DNA of 35,721 bases from Patescibacteria group bacterium. Lineage in GTDB: Bacteria > Patescibacteriota > Gracilibacteria > UM-FILTER-43-11. Every line of letters starts with the position of its first letter. Position 1 is the stretch's first letter. The stretch lies in NCBI GenBank assembly GCA_029260955.1, contig JAJDCF010000099.1:1-35721 (forward strand), in the 5' to 3' direction. The notes under the pieces are model-generated. The model did no database searches, was not told the DNA's origin, and saw only the letters and a list, made by a program, of their open reading frames with translations. Positions 23,412 through 32,318 of the stretch are shown here, one piece after another. The position numbers were made by a program, and so were the translations under genes.

Positions 23412-26400
23412 TTATTCTGCGTTTTTCTTTTCGTAATTAGCCTTGAAAATATGGCCAGCGGGAATGAGTTTACCAATAATTACATTTTCTTTCAAGCCCT
23501 TTAGATGATCGATCTTTCGTGTAGTCGCAGCCTCTACAAGCACACGAATGGTTTCTTGAAAGGAAGCGGCAGAAAGCCAGCTATTTGTAGTGATGGCAAC
23601 ACGCGAGATGCCCAGTAGCAAGCGGTCTCCATGGGCAATTTCTTTTTTGGCCTTCTTGAGAACATCATTGGCATTTCCAAACTGCTCGGCATTTACTAAC
23701 TCACCAGGAAGGAAGTCAGAATCACCAGGATTGACGATACGAACCTTAGAGAACATCTGCTTCACGATAATTTCAATGTGCTTATCGTTAATTGTTTGCC
23801 CCTGAGACGCATAAATATGCTGCACCTCGGTCATAATATACTTTTGGGACGTATATGCATCTGTTGACTCCATCAGCTCTCTGATGTTCAAATGCCCCCT
23901 ATTAATTGGTGTACCCTTAGCAACCAGGTCATTATTTTTGATCAGAAGTTTCTCCTTAGCACCAAAGCTGTATGCTTTTTCATGTTTTTCGGTATGCTTG
24001 GTAATAATTACAGAAGGTGTCACCTTTATCACTACACCCTCATCAGTTGCCTTCATAGAGTGCTTCTCCGTCTTTGAACGAGCAATGATTTGCTTCAACT
24101 TGATTGTATCCCCCTTCTTCACGACTGGTGCAAAGTCAGGTGGAACAGGATAACTGTCTTCACCAAGTTCCTGAGCAGTCAAAATCAGTTCAGTTTGGCC
24201 TTTTTGAGTCTTAATGGTAGCTTTTCCGGAAATCTCCGCAAGAACCGCAGCGCCTTTAGGATTTCGGGCTTCAAATAGCTCTTCTACACGGGTAAGACCC
24301 TGAGTGATATCGCCACCTTCGGCTACCCCTCCCATGTGGAAGGTACGCATAGTTAGCTGCGTGCCAGGCTCACCGATACTTTGAGCAGCGATGATACCAA
24401 CAGCCGTACCAAGATCAACAATGTGATTCGTACCCAAATCAAAACCATAACACTGCTGACAGATACCATTCTCAACCTTACAAGTCATGATTGTACGTAC
24501 TTTAACCTCTTCTACCTGACTAGACTTAACTGCGGCAGAAATATCGTTATCGATCTGAACACCTTTCTTAGCAAGGACTTCACCTGTTTTTGGATCAGTG
24601 ATGTGAGCCGCCAGAGTACGTCCGAAGATACGTTTTTCGAAATCTTCACCGATTTTATTACTTTCTTCTCGCGTTACGGAATGCTCTTGAACATTGCCAC
24701 AATTGATTTCTTTGATGACAATATCCTGAACCGCATCTACCAAACGACGAGTTAGATAACCAGCTTCAGCAGTTTTAAGCGCCGTATCGGATTTACCTTT
24801 ACGTCCACCATGCGTCGCAATAAAGTACTCCAGAATCGAGAAACCGCCTTTAAGATTGGATTTAATAGGCAACTCAATAGTTTTACCAGACGGATTAGCC
24901 ACAAGCCCCTTCATTCCACAGAGCTGAGTGATTTGCCCCCAGTTACCACGAGCACCCGAATCGATCATGTAGAAGATATTGTTTTCAGGGCTTTTATCGA
25001 ATTTCTCAATCATCTTACTAGTGATATTTCCCTTCAAAGATGACCACAAGCGAATCGCATGATGGTATCTTTCATCCTCAGTGATCCACCCCTTCCAGTA
25101 TTGATTGTTGATCTTGCGAACTGTTTCATCAGCTGCGGCAATCAGATCTTCGCGTTCTTCAGGAACCAGCATGTCGAAAACAGAAATAGTAATACCTGAC
25201 TTCGATGCAAATTTGAAACCAACTCGCTTGAACTCATCAGCTACTTTGGCAGTTGTTTCCGGTCCACAGGTATCAAGAATCTGAGCAAGAAGAGCCTTCA
25301 GGCCATTTTTTCCAACAGTTTCATTCACATACCCAATTTCATCAGGCAGAAAGGTATTAAAGATTATACGACCAACGGTTGTATCTTCCTGAATGCTACC
25401 CTTAGTACGCCCAGAAATTAAAGCCTGAAGATCAACAAAACCTTGACGATAAGCATTGATAGCTTCGTTCACATCTGCAAAAACCATTCCCTCGCCCTTT
25501 TTGCCCTTGAATCCTCGTGTGAGGTAGTAAACTCCCAGAACCATGTCTTGAGAAGGAGTAATAATAGGCTCACCAGCAGATGGCTTAAGCAAGTTAGTGG
25601 TAGCAAGCATAAGTTCACGAGCTTCCTTTTGAGCTCTTTCAGAAAGAGGCAGGTGAACCGCCATTTGGTCACCATCGAAGTCGGCATTAAACGCCGCACA
25701 AACAAGTGGGTGAATTTGAATAGCCTTACCATCAATCAAAACTGGCTTAAAGGCCTGAATACCAAGACGGTGAAGCGTAGGCGCACGATTGAGAAGTACA
25801 AGACGTTTAGAAGTTTCGTTTTCAAGAATATCCCAAACTTCCTTTTTAGCTTCGTCGATTAAACGTTCGGCACCTTTAACATTATGAGCCATTTCTTGGC
25901 GAATAAGTTCACCAACCACGAAAGGCTTAAATAGCTTTAGGGCCATTTCTTTGGGAATCCCGCATTCGGATAGTTTGAGCTGCGGGCCTACCACAATAAC
26001 TGAACGCCCAGAGTAGTCCACACGTTTACCGAGCAGATTTTGACGGAAGCGACCCTGCTTACCCTTAAGCATGTCAGAAAGAGATCGAAGTTTACGTTTG
26101 TCACCAGCGGTGAACACAGCACGACCCGCACGGGCAGCATTGTTAAACAAGGTATCGACAGCTTCCTGGAGCATTCTCTTTTCATTTCGGCAGATCACTT
26201 CTGGAGCACCAATGGCCATAAGTCTTTTTAGACGATTGTTACGATTGATTACACGACGATAAAGGTCATTCAGATCAGAAGCCGCAAAACGTCCACCATC
26301 TAGCTGTACCATAGGTCGCAAGTCAGGTGGAATCACGGGAAGCTGCTTAACCACCATCCATTCAGGACGGATTTCTGCCTTCAGCAGGGCTGAAGCAAGA

Positions 26401-27317
26401 CGGATTCGGCGTAGTAGCTTCTTGTATTTTTGACCTGTGCTCTTCTTGCGTTCTTCTTCGAGTTGCTTGATGAAAACCTTGATATCAAGGTCCTCAAGGA
26501 TCTTTCGGATGGACTCAGCGCCAGTTCCTGCATGAAAGACATGACCGAATTTCATAGACAGATCTCGGTACTCGATTTCTCCGATTACCTTTCCGGAAGA
26601 CAAAGTTTGAAGATCATCCTTCGCTTGGTTGTGCTGCATAGTTAGTTCCTCTACTTTTTGCGCATAAGAATCTTCTGCCAAAACCAAATCATCTACATCA
26701 GTATCATCTTCAACCAATTCTTCAATTTGATCTTCTGTAAGCTCAGGTTTTTTCTTCTTCTTAGAACGAGCCTTAATTTTAAGGTCATTTGACTTACTTT
26801 TGAACTCCTCCTGAATTTGCTTTTTATACATCTGAAAATCCTTATCGAGATTCTCCAAAGCCTCTTTTTTTGCATCTTCATCAACACTGGTAATGATGTA
26901 AGCAGCAAAATAAATGACCTGCTCAATCGCTTTAATAGGCAAATTCAAAATCAAACCAAGACGACTAGGCGTAGAGCGCAAAAACCAAATATGAGTAACA
27001 GGTACTGCCAAACTGATATGAGCCATACGTTCACGACGAACAATGGAACGAGTTACTTCAACGCCACATTTTTCACAAACCACACCTTTGTAGCGAATTC
27101 TTTTGTACTTACCACAATAACATTCCCAGTTCTTGGTAGGTCCAAATATTTTTTCACAGAAAAGTCCGTCTCGCTCAGGTTTCTGAGTACGATAATTGAT
27201 GGTTTCTGGCTTGGTGACCTCACCATGAGACCATGCCAATACTGCATCAGGACTGGCAACTGAAAGACTTATAGAATCGAAGTCTTCATGCCTTCTTGGA
27301 CCTTTTAATTGAGTCAT
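23412..27317 (-). CDS. rpoC: DNA-directed RNA polymerase subunit beta'
   Basis: This 1301-aa protein starts at ATG 27317. The N-terminal zinc finger is CYCGKYKRIRYKGVVCEKC. The active site NADFDGDQM lies at residues 544-552, with the three Mg-binding Asp. A second zinc site is formed by C-G-N-V and C-K-V-E-N-G-I-C-Q-Q-C. GIIAAQSIGEPGTQLTMRTFH is the trigger-loop/bridge-helix region. Residues about 165-210 hold a Lys/Glu/Asp-rich insertion (KARSKKKKKPELTEDQIEEL) at a position that varies between lineages. The gene is normally next to rpoB, but here ssb lies between. It is translated without a Shine-Dalgarno. Confidence 0.98.
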   Translation of the reverse strand: MTQLKGPRRHEDFDSISLSVASPDAVLAWSHGEVTKPETINYRTQKPERDGLFCEKIFGPTKNWECYCGKYKRIRYKGVVCEKCGVEVTRSIVRRERMAHISLAVPVTHIWFLRSTPSRLGLILNLPIKAIEQVIYFAAYIITSVDEDAKKEALENLDKDFQMYKKQIQEEFKSKSNDLKIKARSKKKKKPELTEDQIEELVEDDTDVDDLVLAEDSYAQKVEELTMQHNQAKDDLQTLSSGKVIGEIEYRDLSMKFGHVFHAGTGAESIRKILEDLDIKVFIKQLEEERKKSTGQKYKKLLRRIRLASALLKAEIRPEWMVVKQLPVIPPDLRPMVQLDGGRFAASDLNDLYRRVINRNNRLKRLMAIGAPEVICRNEKRMLQEAVDTLFNNAARAGRAVFTAGDKRKLRSLSDMLKGKQGRFRQNLLGKRVDYSGRSVIVVGPQLKLSECGIPKEMALKLFKPFVVGELIRQEMAHNVKGAERLIDEAKKEVWDILENETSKRLVLLNRAPTLHRLGIQAFKPVLIDGKAIQIHPLVCAAFNADFDGDQMAVHLPLSERAQKEARELMLATTNLLKPSAGEPIITPSQDMVLGVYYLTRGFKGKKGEGMVFADVNEAINAYRQGFVDLQALISGRTKGSIQEDTTVGRIIFNTFLPDEIGYVNETVGKNGLKALLAQILDTCGPETTAKVADEFKRVGFKFASKSGITISVFDMLVPEEREDLIAAADETVRKINNQYWKGWITEDERYHHAIRLWSSLKGNITSKMIEKFDKSPENNIFYMIDSGARGNWGQITQLCGMKGLVANPSGKTIELPIKSNLKGGFSILEYFIATHGGRKGKSDTALKTAEAGYLTRRLVDAVQDIVIKEINCGNVQEHSVTREESNKIGEDFEKRIFGRTLAAHITDPKTGEVLAKKGVQIDNDISAAVKSSQVEEVKVRTIMTCKVENGICQQCYGFDLGTNHIVDLGTAVGIIAAQSIGEPGTQLTMRTFHMGGVAEGGDITQGLTRVEELFEARNPKGAAVLAEISGKATIKTQKGQTELILTAQELGEDSYPVPPDFAPVVKKGDTIKLKQIIARSKTEKHSMKATDEGVVIKVTPSVIITKHTEKHEKAYSFGAKEKLLIKNNDLVAKGTPINRGHLNIRELMESTDAYTSQKYIMTEVQHIYASQGQTINDKHIEIIVKQMFSKVRIVNPGDSDFLPGELVNAEQFGNANDVLKKAKKEIAHGDRLLLGISRVAITTNSWLSAASFQETIRVLVEAATTRKIDHLKGLKENVIIGKLIPAGHIFKANYEKKNAE

Positions 27318-27353
27318 ATTAGTTTAGTTAGAGATAAACTCTTTATTTCTTAA

Positions 27354-27770
27354 TTATTTACTTGTGTCAGCTTCTGGACTGAACATATTTTGATCACCAC
27401 CAGGTAGGAAATCAGCAAACCCCTCTTCATCATCTTCTTTGGGCTTCTTGTCGAGCATGATCATGTCTGTAGCTACAATTTCGGTTCGAAAGATTTTTAC
27501 ACCTTCCGGTGAATCCCACGAACGCGTTTTAAGGTAACCCTCAACGTAAACGAGCTTTCCTTTTTTGAGGTATTTGCCACAGATTTCGGCCAAGGTTCCC
27601 CAGGCAGCAATGTTGTGATACTCAGCAAGTGATTTCTTCTCGCTACCAGCCACCCATTCCCGGTTCGTTGCCAATCCGAATGTAACGATTGATTGACCAC
27701 CAGTGGTCTGCTTTAGCTCGGGATCACGAGTGAGATTCCCTACCAAAATTACTTTATTAACACTTCTCAT
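27354..27770 (-). CDS. ssb: Single-stranded DNA-binding protein
   Basis: This 138-aa protein starts at ATG 27770. The OB-fold pattern is clear: NKVILVGNLTRDPELKQTTGG, TFGLATNREWV, YHNIAAWGTLAEICGKYLKKG and VEGYLKTRSWDSPEG. The tail is short and ends DQNMFSPEADTSK, not the acidic D-D-D-I-P-F type tip that recruits partner proteins in other bacteria. It sits between rpoB and rpoC, 13 bp and 36 bp away, an unusual place. SSB coats single-stranded DNA in replication, repair and DNA uptake. Confidence 0.95.
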   Translation of the reverse strand: MRSVNKVILVGNLTRDPELKQTTGGQSIVTFGLATNREWVAGSEKKSLAEYHNIAAWGTLAEICGKYLKKGKLVYVEGYLKTRSWDSPEGVKIFRTEIVATDMIMLDKKPKEDDEEGFADFLPGGDQNMFSPEADTSK

Positions 27771-27783
27771 AAATCAAAATTAC

Positions 27784-30700
27784 TTATTTCTTCGGGCTTT
27801 TCCCTTTTTCAACAGCATCTTCAATGGCATCGATCTCTTTATCTGACACAACAGCATCAGATCCACCATCGTCTGTTAGCTCATCTTCCAATTCTTCGAT
27901 GGCCTCTTTTTTGCCTGTATTTTTGCCCTCAATTTCAGCTTCAATCTGCTTCTCTGACTCTTGGCCTTCTTTCAAATCACTGATTTTATCAGCATCAGGA
28001 ATAATAGCCTGGTCATCATCTTCATGATCGATCACCTCTTCGAGTTCAACCTCTTCGACCTTATCGCCTTTGGATTTAAGAAGCTCTACATCAAGACATA
28101 GGCTCTTCAATTCTTTTACAAGAACGTTGAAGGATTCCGGCACACTAGGAGTTTTGATGGATTCACCCTTAACAATAGATTCGTAAGCTTTGGCACGACC
28201 GACGACATCATCGGATTTGACCGTGAGCATTTCTTGAAGCGTGTAGGCAGCTCCGTAAGCTTCCAGTGCCCACACCTCCATTTCTCCGAATCTTTGCCCA
28301 CCATGCTGCGCCTTACCACCAAGCGGTTGCTGAGTAACAAGAGAATAAGGGCCCACACTTCTGGCATGTAGTTTGTCTTCGACTAAGTGAAGGAGTTTGA
28401 GCATATAAACCTTTCCAACCACCGTTGGGTATTGGAATGGCTCACCAGTACGGCCATCAAAAAGCTGAAGCTTGCCATCAGCGGGAAGGTCTGCCTCTTT
28501 CATGAGCTCAGAGATTTGGCTAAGCTCCATACCATTCAGAGCAGGAGTTGCGACTTTAATTCCAAGCTCATCGGCCGCCCACCCTAGGTGAGTTTCAAGG
28601 ATCTGCCCGATGTTCATACGACTGGACACACCAAGCGGATTAAGAATGATATCAACGGGAGTGCCATCAGCCATAAATGGCATATCTTCAGATGGAACTA
28701 TTCTGGAAATCACACCCTTATTACCATGACGACCAGCCATTTTATCACCAACCTGAATCTTACGAGTCTGAGAAACATAAACTTTAATCTGGCGAATAAC
28801 ACCAGTAGATAATTCATCACCTGCTTGACGACTGAAAATCTGAACGTCAACAACCTTTCCTCCTTCTCCTCCGGGAAGCCGAAGAGAAGTATCTTTTACG
28901 TCTTTAGCTTTATCACCAAAAATGGCTTGAAGAAGCCTTTCTTCAGCGGTAAGTTCGGTTTCACCCTTAGGGGTAATCTTACCAACCATAATGTCTCCTT
29001 CGTGCACCGTGGCACCGATTCGAACAATACCATCGACATCTAAATCTTTCAGACGAATCTCACCAACATTCGGAATATCACGAGTAACAATCTCAGGCCC
29101 AAGCTTTGTATCACGTACATCTACCGTAAAGGACTCAATGTGCACAGAATCGTAAAGCCCATTTCTTGCTACACGATCAGAAATAATGATGGCATCTTCA
29201 TAGTTGTAGCCACCCCATGACATGTAAGCGACCATTAGATTGCGACCAAGAGCCAGCTCACCTTCTTGCACAGCAGCACCATCAACCAAAACATCTCCTT
29301 TTTTCACCTTATCGCCCTTAATAACAGTAGGTCGCATATTGACAGCAGTAGCTTGGTTGGAACGCTGAAAACTGAGAATTGGATATTCCTCTTTTTTCCC
29401 ATCGGCGTATTTAACAACTACATGATCTGCATCACTTGCATCTACAGTTCCACTGGCACGAGCCACAAGAGCCTGCCCGGAACTTTCCGCAGTCAGAGCT
29501 TCCATACCTGTACCAACAATAGGTGTCTCAGGCCTAAGCAATGATACAGCCTGACGTTGCATGTTAGAACCCATAGACGCACGCGTATTATCATCGTGCT
29601 CTAAGAAAGGAATCAAAGAAGTCGTAACAGAAACAATTTGCTTAGGAGCAATATCGATGTGAGTCAGGTCACGGACGTGAACCAAATTGGGCTCACCTCG
29701 TTTTCTGGCTGCTACACGAGATGTAACAAACTGATTCTTATCATCTATTTCGGCATTGGTTTCCGCCACTACAAAATCTTTCTCGGTATCGGCATCGTAG
29801 TAGTTAATATCTTCTGTCGCAAAAGCCCTAATATTAACCAAGTTCTGAGGCTTATCTTGGACTTTAATAGAAGTCGTTTTTTTGTCAGCAACAATTTGCT
29901 TGGCTAACTCCATACCAATTTCTCCCCCCTTCTTAAGCAATACTTTTCGACCAATCTTGATGTCCTGAGCTGCCAATTTATCAAATAATTGAGATATCAC
30001 AGGGTCTTTGATCGTTTCTGGAACTGCATTCTTGATAGCCTTCTTGATTTTGGCCACCGCACTTGCTTGTTCCTTTGTAAGCCTGTCACCAACCTTGGCA
30101 ACAATCTTGCGACCATCTTTTACCTCTTCATCGATAATAAGTCCCGTAATTTCAGAAACATTCGGCTGCTTGAAGTGCTCAACCCTTCTGTAAGGCGTCT
30201 CAACAAAGCCATACTGATTCACACGACCATAGGTAGCCAGGTGTACAACAAGTCCAATATTCGGACCTTCAGGAGTAGCGATCGGACAAATACGACCATA
30301 GTGAGAGGCATGCACATCACGAACGTCAAAGGAAGCACGTTCACGGGATAATCCACCAGGACCCATAGCAGAAATACGGCGCTTGTGCGCCAATTCAGAA
30401 AGCGGGTTGGTCTGATCCATAAACTGTGACAATTGCGAGCTAGCAAAGAACTCACGAAGCGCTGCTGTAATCGGACGACAGTTGATTAACTGAGTAGGGG
30501 TAGCTGTCTCTAAATCCATGATAGTCATGCGGTCTTTCGCGATACGATCGGTTCGAAGTAGACCCATGCGGAACTTGTTTTGAACGAGTTCACCAACAGA
30601 GCGAATACGACGATTAGAAAGGTGATCGATGTCATCTGCCTCACCCTCACCGTTATTAAGTTCAATCAAAGTTTTAACAATATTCACAAAATCATCTGTC

Positions 30701-31614
30701 TGAAACACTCTGTGCTTCATACCAGAAGGAATATTCGTTCCAAAACGCTTGTTGAGCTTATAGCGAGCAATCAGCCCCATGTCATAGCGCTTAAAATCAA
30801 AGAAAAGTCCTTCGATAAGCTGTTTAGCATTTTCTGGAGTAGCCAGATCACCCGGGCGAATTTTTTTGTATATAGATTGGTATGCATCACCAACTCCATG
30901 AGCATCGTCCTTTTCTAGAGTGTTCTGAATGTAATCATTATTTAAATCGACATTCACATCTTTGAAGGCATCAAGCATAGTAGAATCCTTTTCGAAACCA
31001 AAAATTCGAAGTAGCTGAGTAACAGGAATCTTTCGTTTGCGGTCAATCTTAACGTTAATTACACCCTTTTTGTCAGTTTCAAGTTCAAGCCAAGCTCCAC
31101 GCTTAGGAATGATCTTAGCATTAAAAAATCTTGGAACGGCTGCATTTCGAGAATAGAAAACACCTGGGCTTCGAACAATCTGATTAACCACCACACGCTC
31201 GATACCATTTATAAGGAATGTACCCTTATCAGTCATCAGTGGAACAGATCCGAGGAAGATATCTTGCTCTTTAATTTCACCTGTTTCCTTGTTGATCAGC
31301 TGAACATGAGCCTTTAAAGATGCCTCGTAAGTCAGATTCTTTCGCTTGGCAGTAAGCGGATCATGCTTTGGCTTATCTAATGAGTGACTCAAGAAATGAA
31401 GCTCCATCTTCTTACCGGAGAAATCTGTAATAGGAGAAATCTCTTGCAATAGTTCCTTGAGACCCTCTGTCAAAAACCATTGATAAGAATTCAGTTGAAT
31501 CTCAATCAGTGGGGGAAGTTTGAAACTATCTTCAGCCTCACTAAAATAATGTCGTCCACTAATTACCTTGGTAGGCTTCATGGTCAACTTATGAGCAGTT
31601 TTAACTTTAGCCAT
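27784..31614 (-). CDS. rpoB: DNA-directed RNA polymerase subunit beta
   Basis: The frame opens 18 codons earlier, but ATG 31614 is chosen: it gives the family-like start MAKVKTAHKL and 1276 aa, while the upstream codons run through a leader hairpin. The rifampicin region reads SSQLSQFMDQTNPLSEL, then HKRRISAMGPGGL. Q397, D400, H410 and S415 correspond to the sensitive E. coli residues Q513, D516, H526 and S531. Other conserved blocks include YNYEDAIIISDR, KITPKGETELTAEE, MAGRHGNKGVISRI and GGQRFGEMEVWALEAYGA. After the normal C-terminus (KSLCLDVELL) there is an extra 96-residue tail, very acidic with some Lys. First gene of the operon. Confidence 0.97.
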   Translation of the reverse strand: MAKVKTAHKLTMKPTKVISGRHYFSEAEDSFKLPPLIEIQLNSYQWFLTEGLKELLQEISPITDFSGKKMELHFLSHSLDKPKHDPLTAKRKNLTYEASLKAHVQLINKETGEIKEQDIFLGSVPLMTDKGTFLINGIERVVVNQIVRSPGVFYSRNAAVPRFFNAKIIPKRGAWLELETDKKGVINVKIDRKRKIPVTQLLRIFGFEKDSTMLDAFKDVNVDLNNDYIQNTLEKDDAHGVGDAYQSIYKKIRPGDLATPENAKQLIEGLFFDFKRYDMGLIARYKLNKRFGTNIPSGMKHRVFQTDDFVNIVKTLIELNNGEGEADDIDHLSNRRIRSVGELVQNKFRMGLLRTDRIAKDRMTIMDLETATPTQLINCRPITAALREFFASSQLSQFMDQTNPLSELAHKRRISAMGPGGLSRERASFDVRDVHASHYGRICPIATPEGPNIGLVVHLATYGRVNQYGFVETPYRRVEHFKQPNVSEITGLIIDEEVKDGRKIVAKVGDRLTKEQASAVAKIKKAIKNAVPETIKDPVISQLFDKLAAQDIKIGRKVLLKKGGEIGMELAKQIVADKKTTSIKVQDKPQNLVNIRAFATEDINYYDADTEKDFVVAETNAEIDDKNQFVTSRVAARKRGEPNLVHVRDLTHIDIAPKQIVSVTTSLIPFLEHDDNTRASMGSNMQRQAVSLLRPETPIVGTGMEALTAESSGQALVARASGTVDASDADHVVVKYADGKKEEYPILSFQRSNQATAVNMRPTVIKGDKVKKGDVLVDGAAVQEGELALGRNLMVAYMSWGGYNYEDAIIISDRVARNGLYDSVHIESFTVDVRDTKLGPEIVTRDIPNVGEIRLKDLDVDGIVRIGATVHEGDIMVGKITPKGETELTAEERLLQAIFGDKAKDVKDTSLRLPGGEGGKVVDVQIFSRQAGDELSTGVIRQIKVYVSQTRKIQVGDKMAGRHGNKGVISRIVPSEDMPFMADGTPVDIILNPLGVSSRMNIGQILETHLGWAADELGIKVATPALNGMELSQISELMKEADLPADGKLQLFDGRTGEPFQYPTVVGKVYMLKLLHLVEDKLHARSVGPYSLVTQQPLGGKAQHGGQRFGEMEVWALEAYGAAYTLQEMLTVKSDDVVGRAKAYESIVKGESIKTPSVPESFNVLVKELKSLCLDVELLKSKGDKVEEVELEEVIDHEDDDQAIIPDADKISDLKEGQESEKQIEAEIEGKNTGKKEAIEELEDELTDDGGSDAVVSDKEIDAIEDAVEKGKSPKK

Positions 31615-31648
31615 ATATGAAAACAATTGTGATGAAGTAAAGGCTTGC

Positions 31649-31665
31649 ATCCGCCATGGACGGAT
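31649..31665 (-). promoter_or_regulatory. Small hairpin in the rpoB leader
   Basis: ATCCG and CGGAT pair around a 7-nt loop (TCCATGG on the minus strand), 35 bp before the rpoB ATG and well inside the transcript expected from the promoter at 31727-31754. It is short, but the whole 17-base segment is nearly self-complementary. It could be a binding site for feedback control or a chance hairpin. Confidence 0.3.
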
Positions 31666-31726
31666 CATTCTTAGACAACGCTATAGCAGCCACAACACAA
31701 TCATTAAGCGCCAAATTTGCTGATAC

Positions 31727-31754
31727 ATTATAGACATCTGTCCAACATAGTCAA
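31727..31754 (-). promoter_or_regulatory. Sigma70-type promoter of the rpoB operon
   Basis: On the minus strand: TTGACT (31754-31749), a 16-bp spacer and a consensus TATAAT (31732-31727). The start would fall near 31720, giving a leader of about 105 nt. It lies entirely between the upstream gene's stop (31790) and rpoB. The rplJ-rplL genes that usually precede rpoB are not here, so this is the operon's main promoter. Confidence 0.75.
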
Positions 31755-31789
31755 ATTGTCCACTAAAAACTTGTTGACAGATGAGGAAA

Positions 31790-32245
31790 TTATTTTTTTG
31801 AAAAAATCTTCTGCAAATTCACCAAAGTAATCCACTCTTTATCAGACGCTTTATCAAGTGGCTTTTTATAGTAGTAATTCGAACCAGCCTTCAGGCCAAC
31901 AATGTTTTCGCCATAATTAAGCAAATTCATATCAAGAGCTAACCGTTCAGAATCGGCCATAAAGTGTTTTTTTCTAAACTGCAATATGCTAGTAATAAGC
32001 CTTGCTCTACTACTTGAACCTAGCTGATAATCTCCATTAACGGTCACTCCATTTGTAGCCAGAAAAGCTGAGACGCTCTCTGGTACTTCCTCGGCTACTA
32101 AAAAACCAGCATCGCTCTTTATTAAAAGGCCAAGAAGTTTATCGGCAGGAGTAATAAAAAGAGCTATCAAAAATACATGCGCTAAGAGTAGTGCAATAAT
32201 AAGTAGGCTACCAATCATTTTAGGAATTTCGCGCATTAAAATCAT
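31790..32245 (-). CDS. Small membrane protein resembling a catalytically decayed GT51 transglycosylase
   Basis: This 151-aa protein starts at ATG 32245. One membrane helix lies at about 11-31 (IGSLLIIALLLAHVFLIALF). The C-terminal half follows the monofunctional transglycosylase (MtgA/GT51) pattern: G-S-S-S-R-A-R-L-I-T at 76-85 in place of GGSTITQQLAKNL, and ERLALDMNLLNYGENIVGLKAG (100-121) then YYYKKPLDKASDKEW in place of the K-x-x-I-L-x-x-Y-L-N-x-x-x-(Y/F)-G block. The catalytic Glu motif (E-D-x-x-F-x-x-H-x-G) is not present, so no polymerase activity is expected. It may be a scaffold or regulator of wall synthesis. The family link is by eye and tentative. Confidence 0.6.
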   Translation of the reverse strand: MILMREIPKMIGSLLIIALLLAHVFLIALFITPADKLLGLLIKSDAGFLVAEEVPESVSAFLATNGVTVNGDYQLGSSSRARLITSILQFRKKHFMADSERLALDMNLLNYGENIVGLKAGSNYYYKKPLDKASDKEWITLVNLQKIFSKK

Positions 32246-32318
32246 AACAAGGAAACCATTTTATTAGATTTTGAAAGTAGAGTAAACTGATAAGCACTTA
32301 TTAAACTAATTGTCACCA

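Noticed and set aside
31615..31668. rpoB starting 18 codons earlier
   Set aside because: That start sits in the leader hairpin and adds residues (MIRPWRMQAF) not typical of RpoB. MAKVKTAHKL is a more family-like start.
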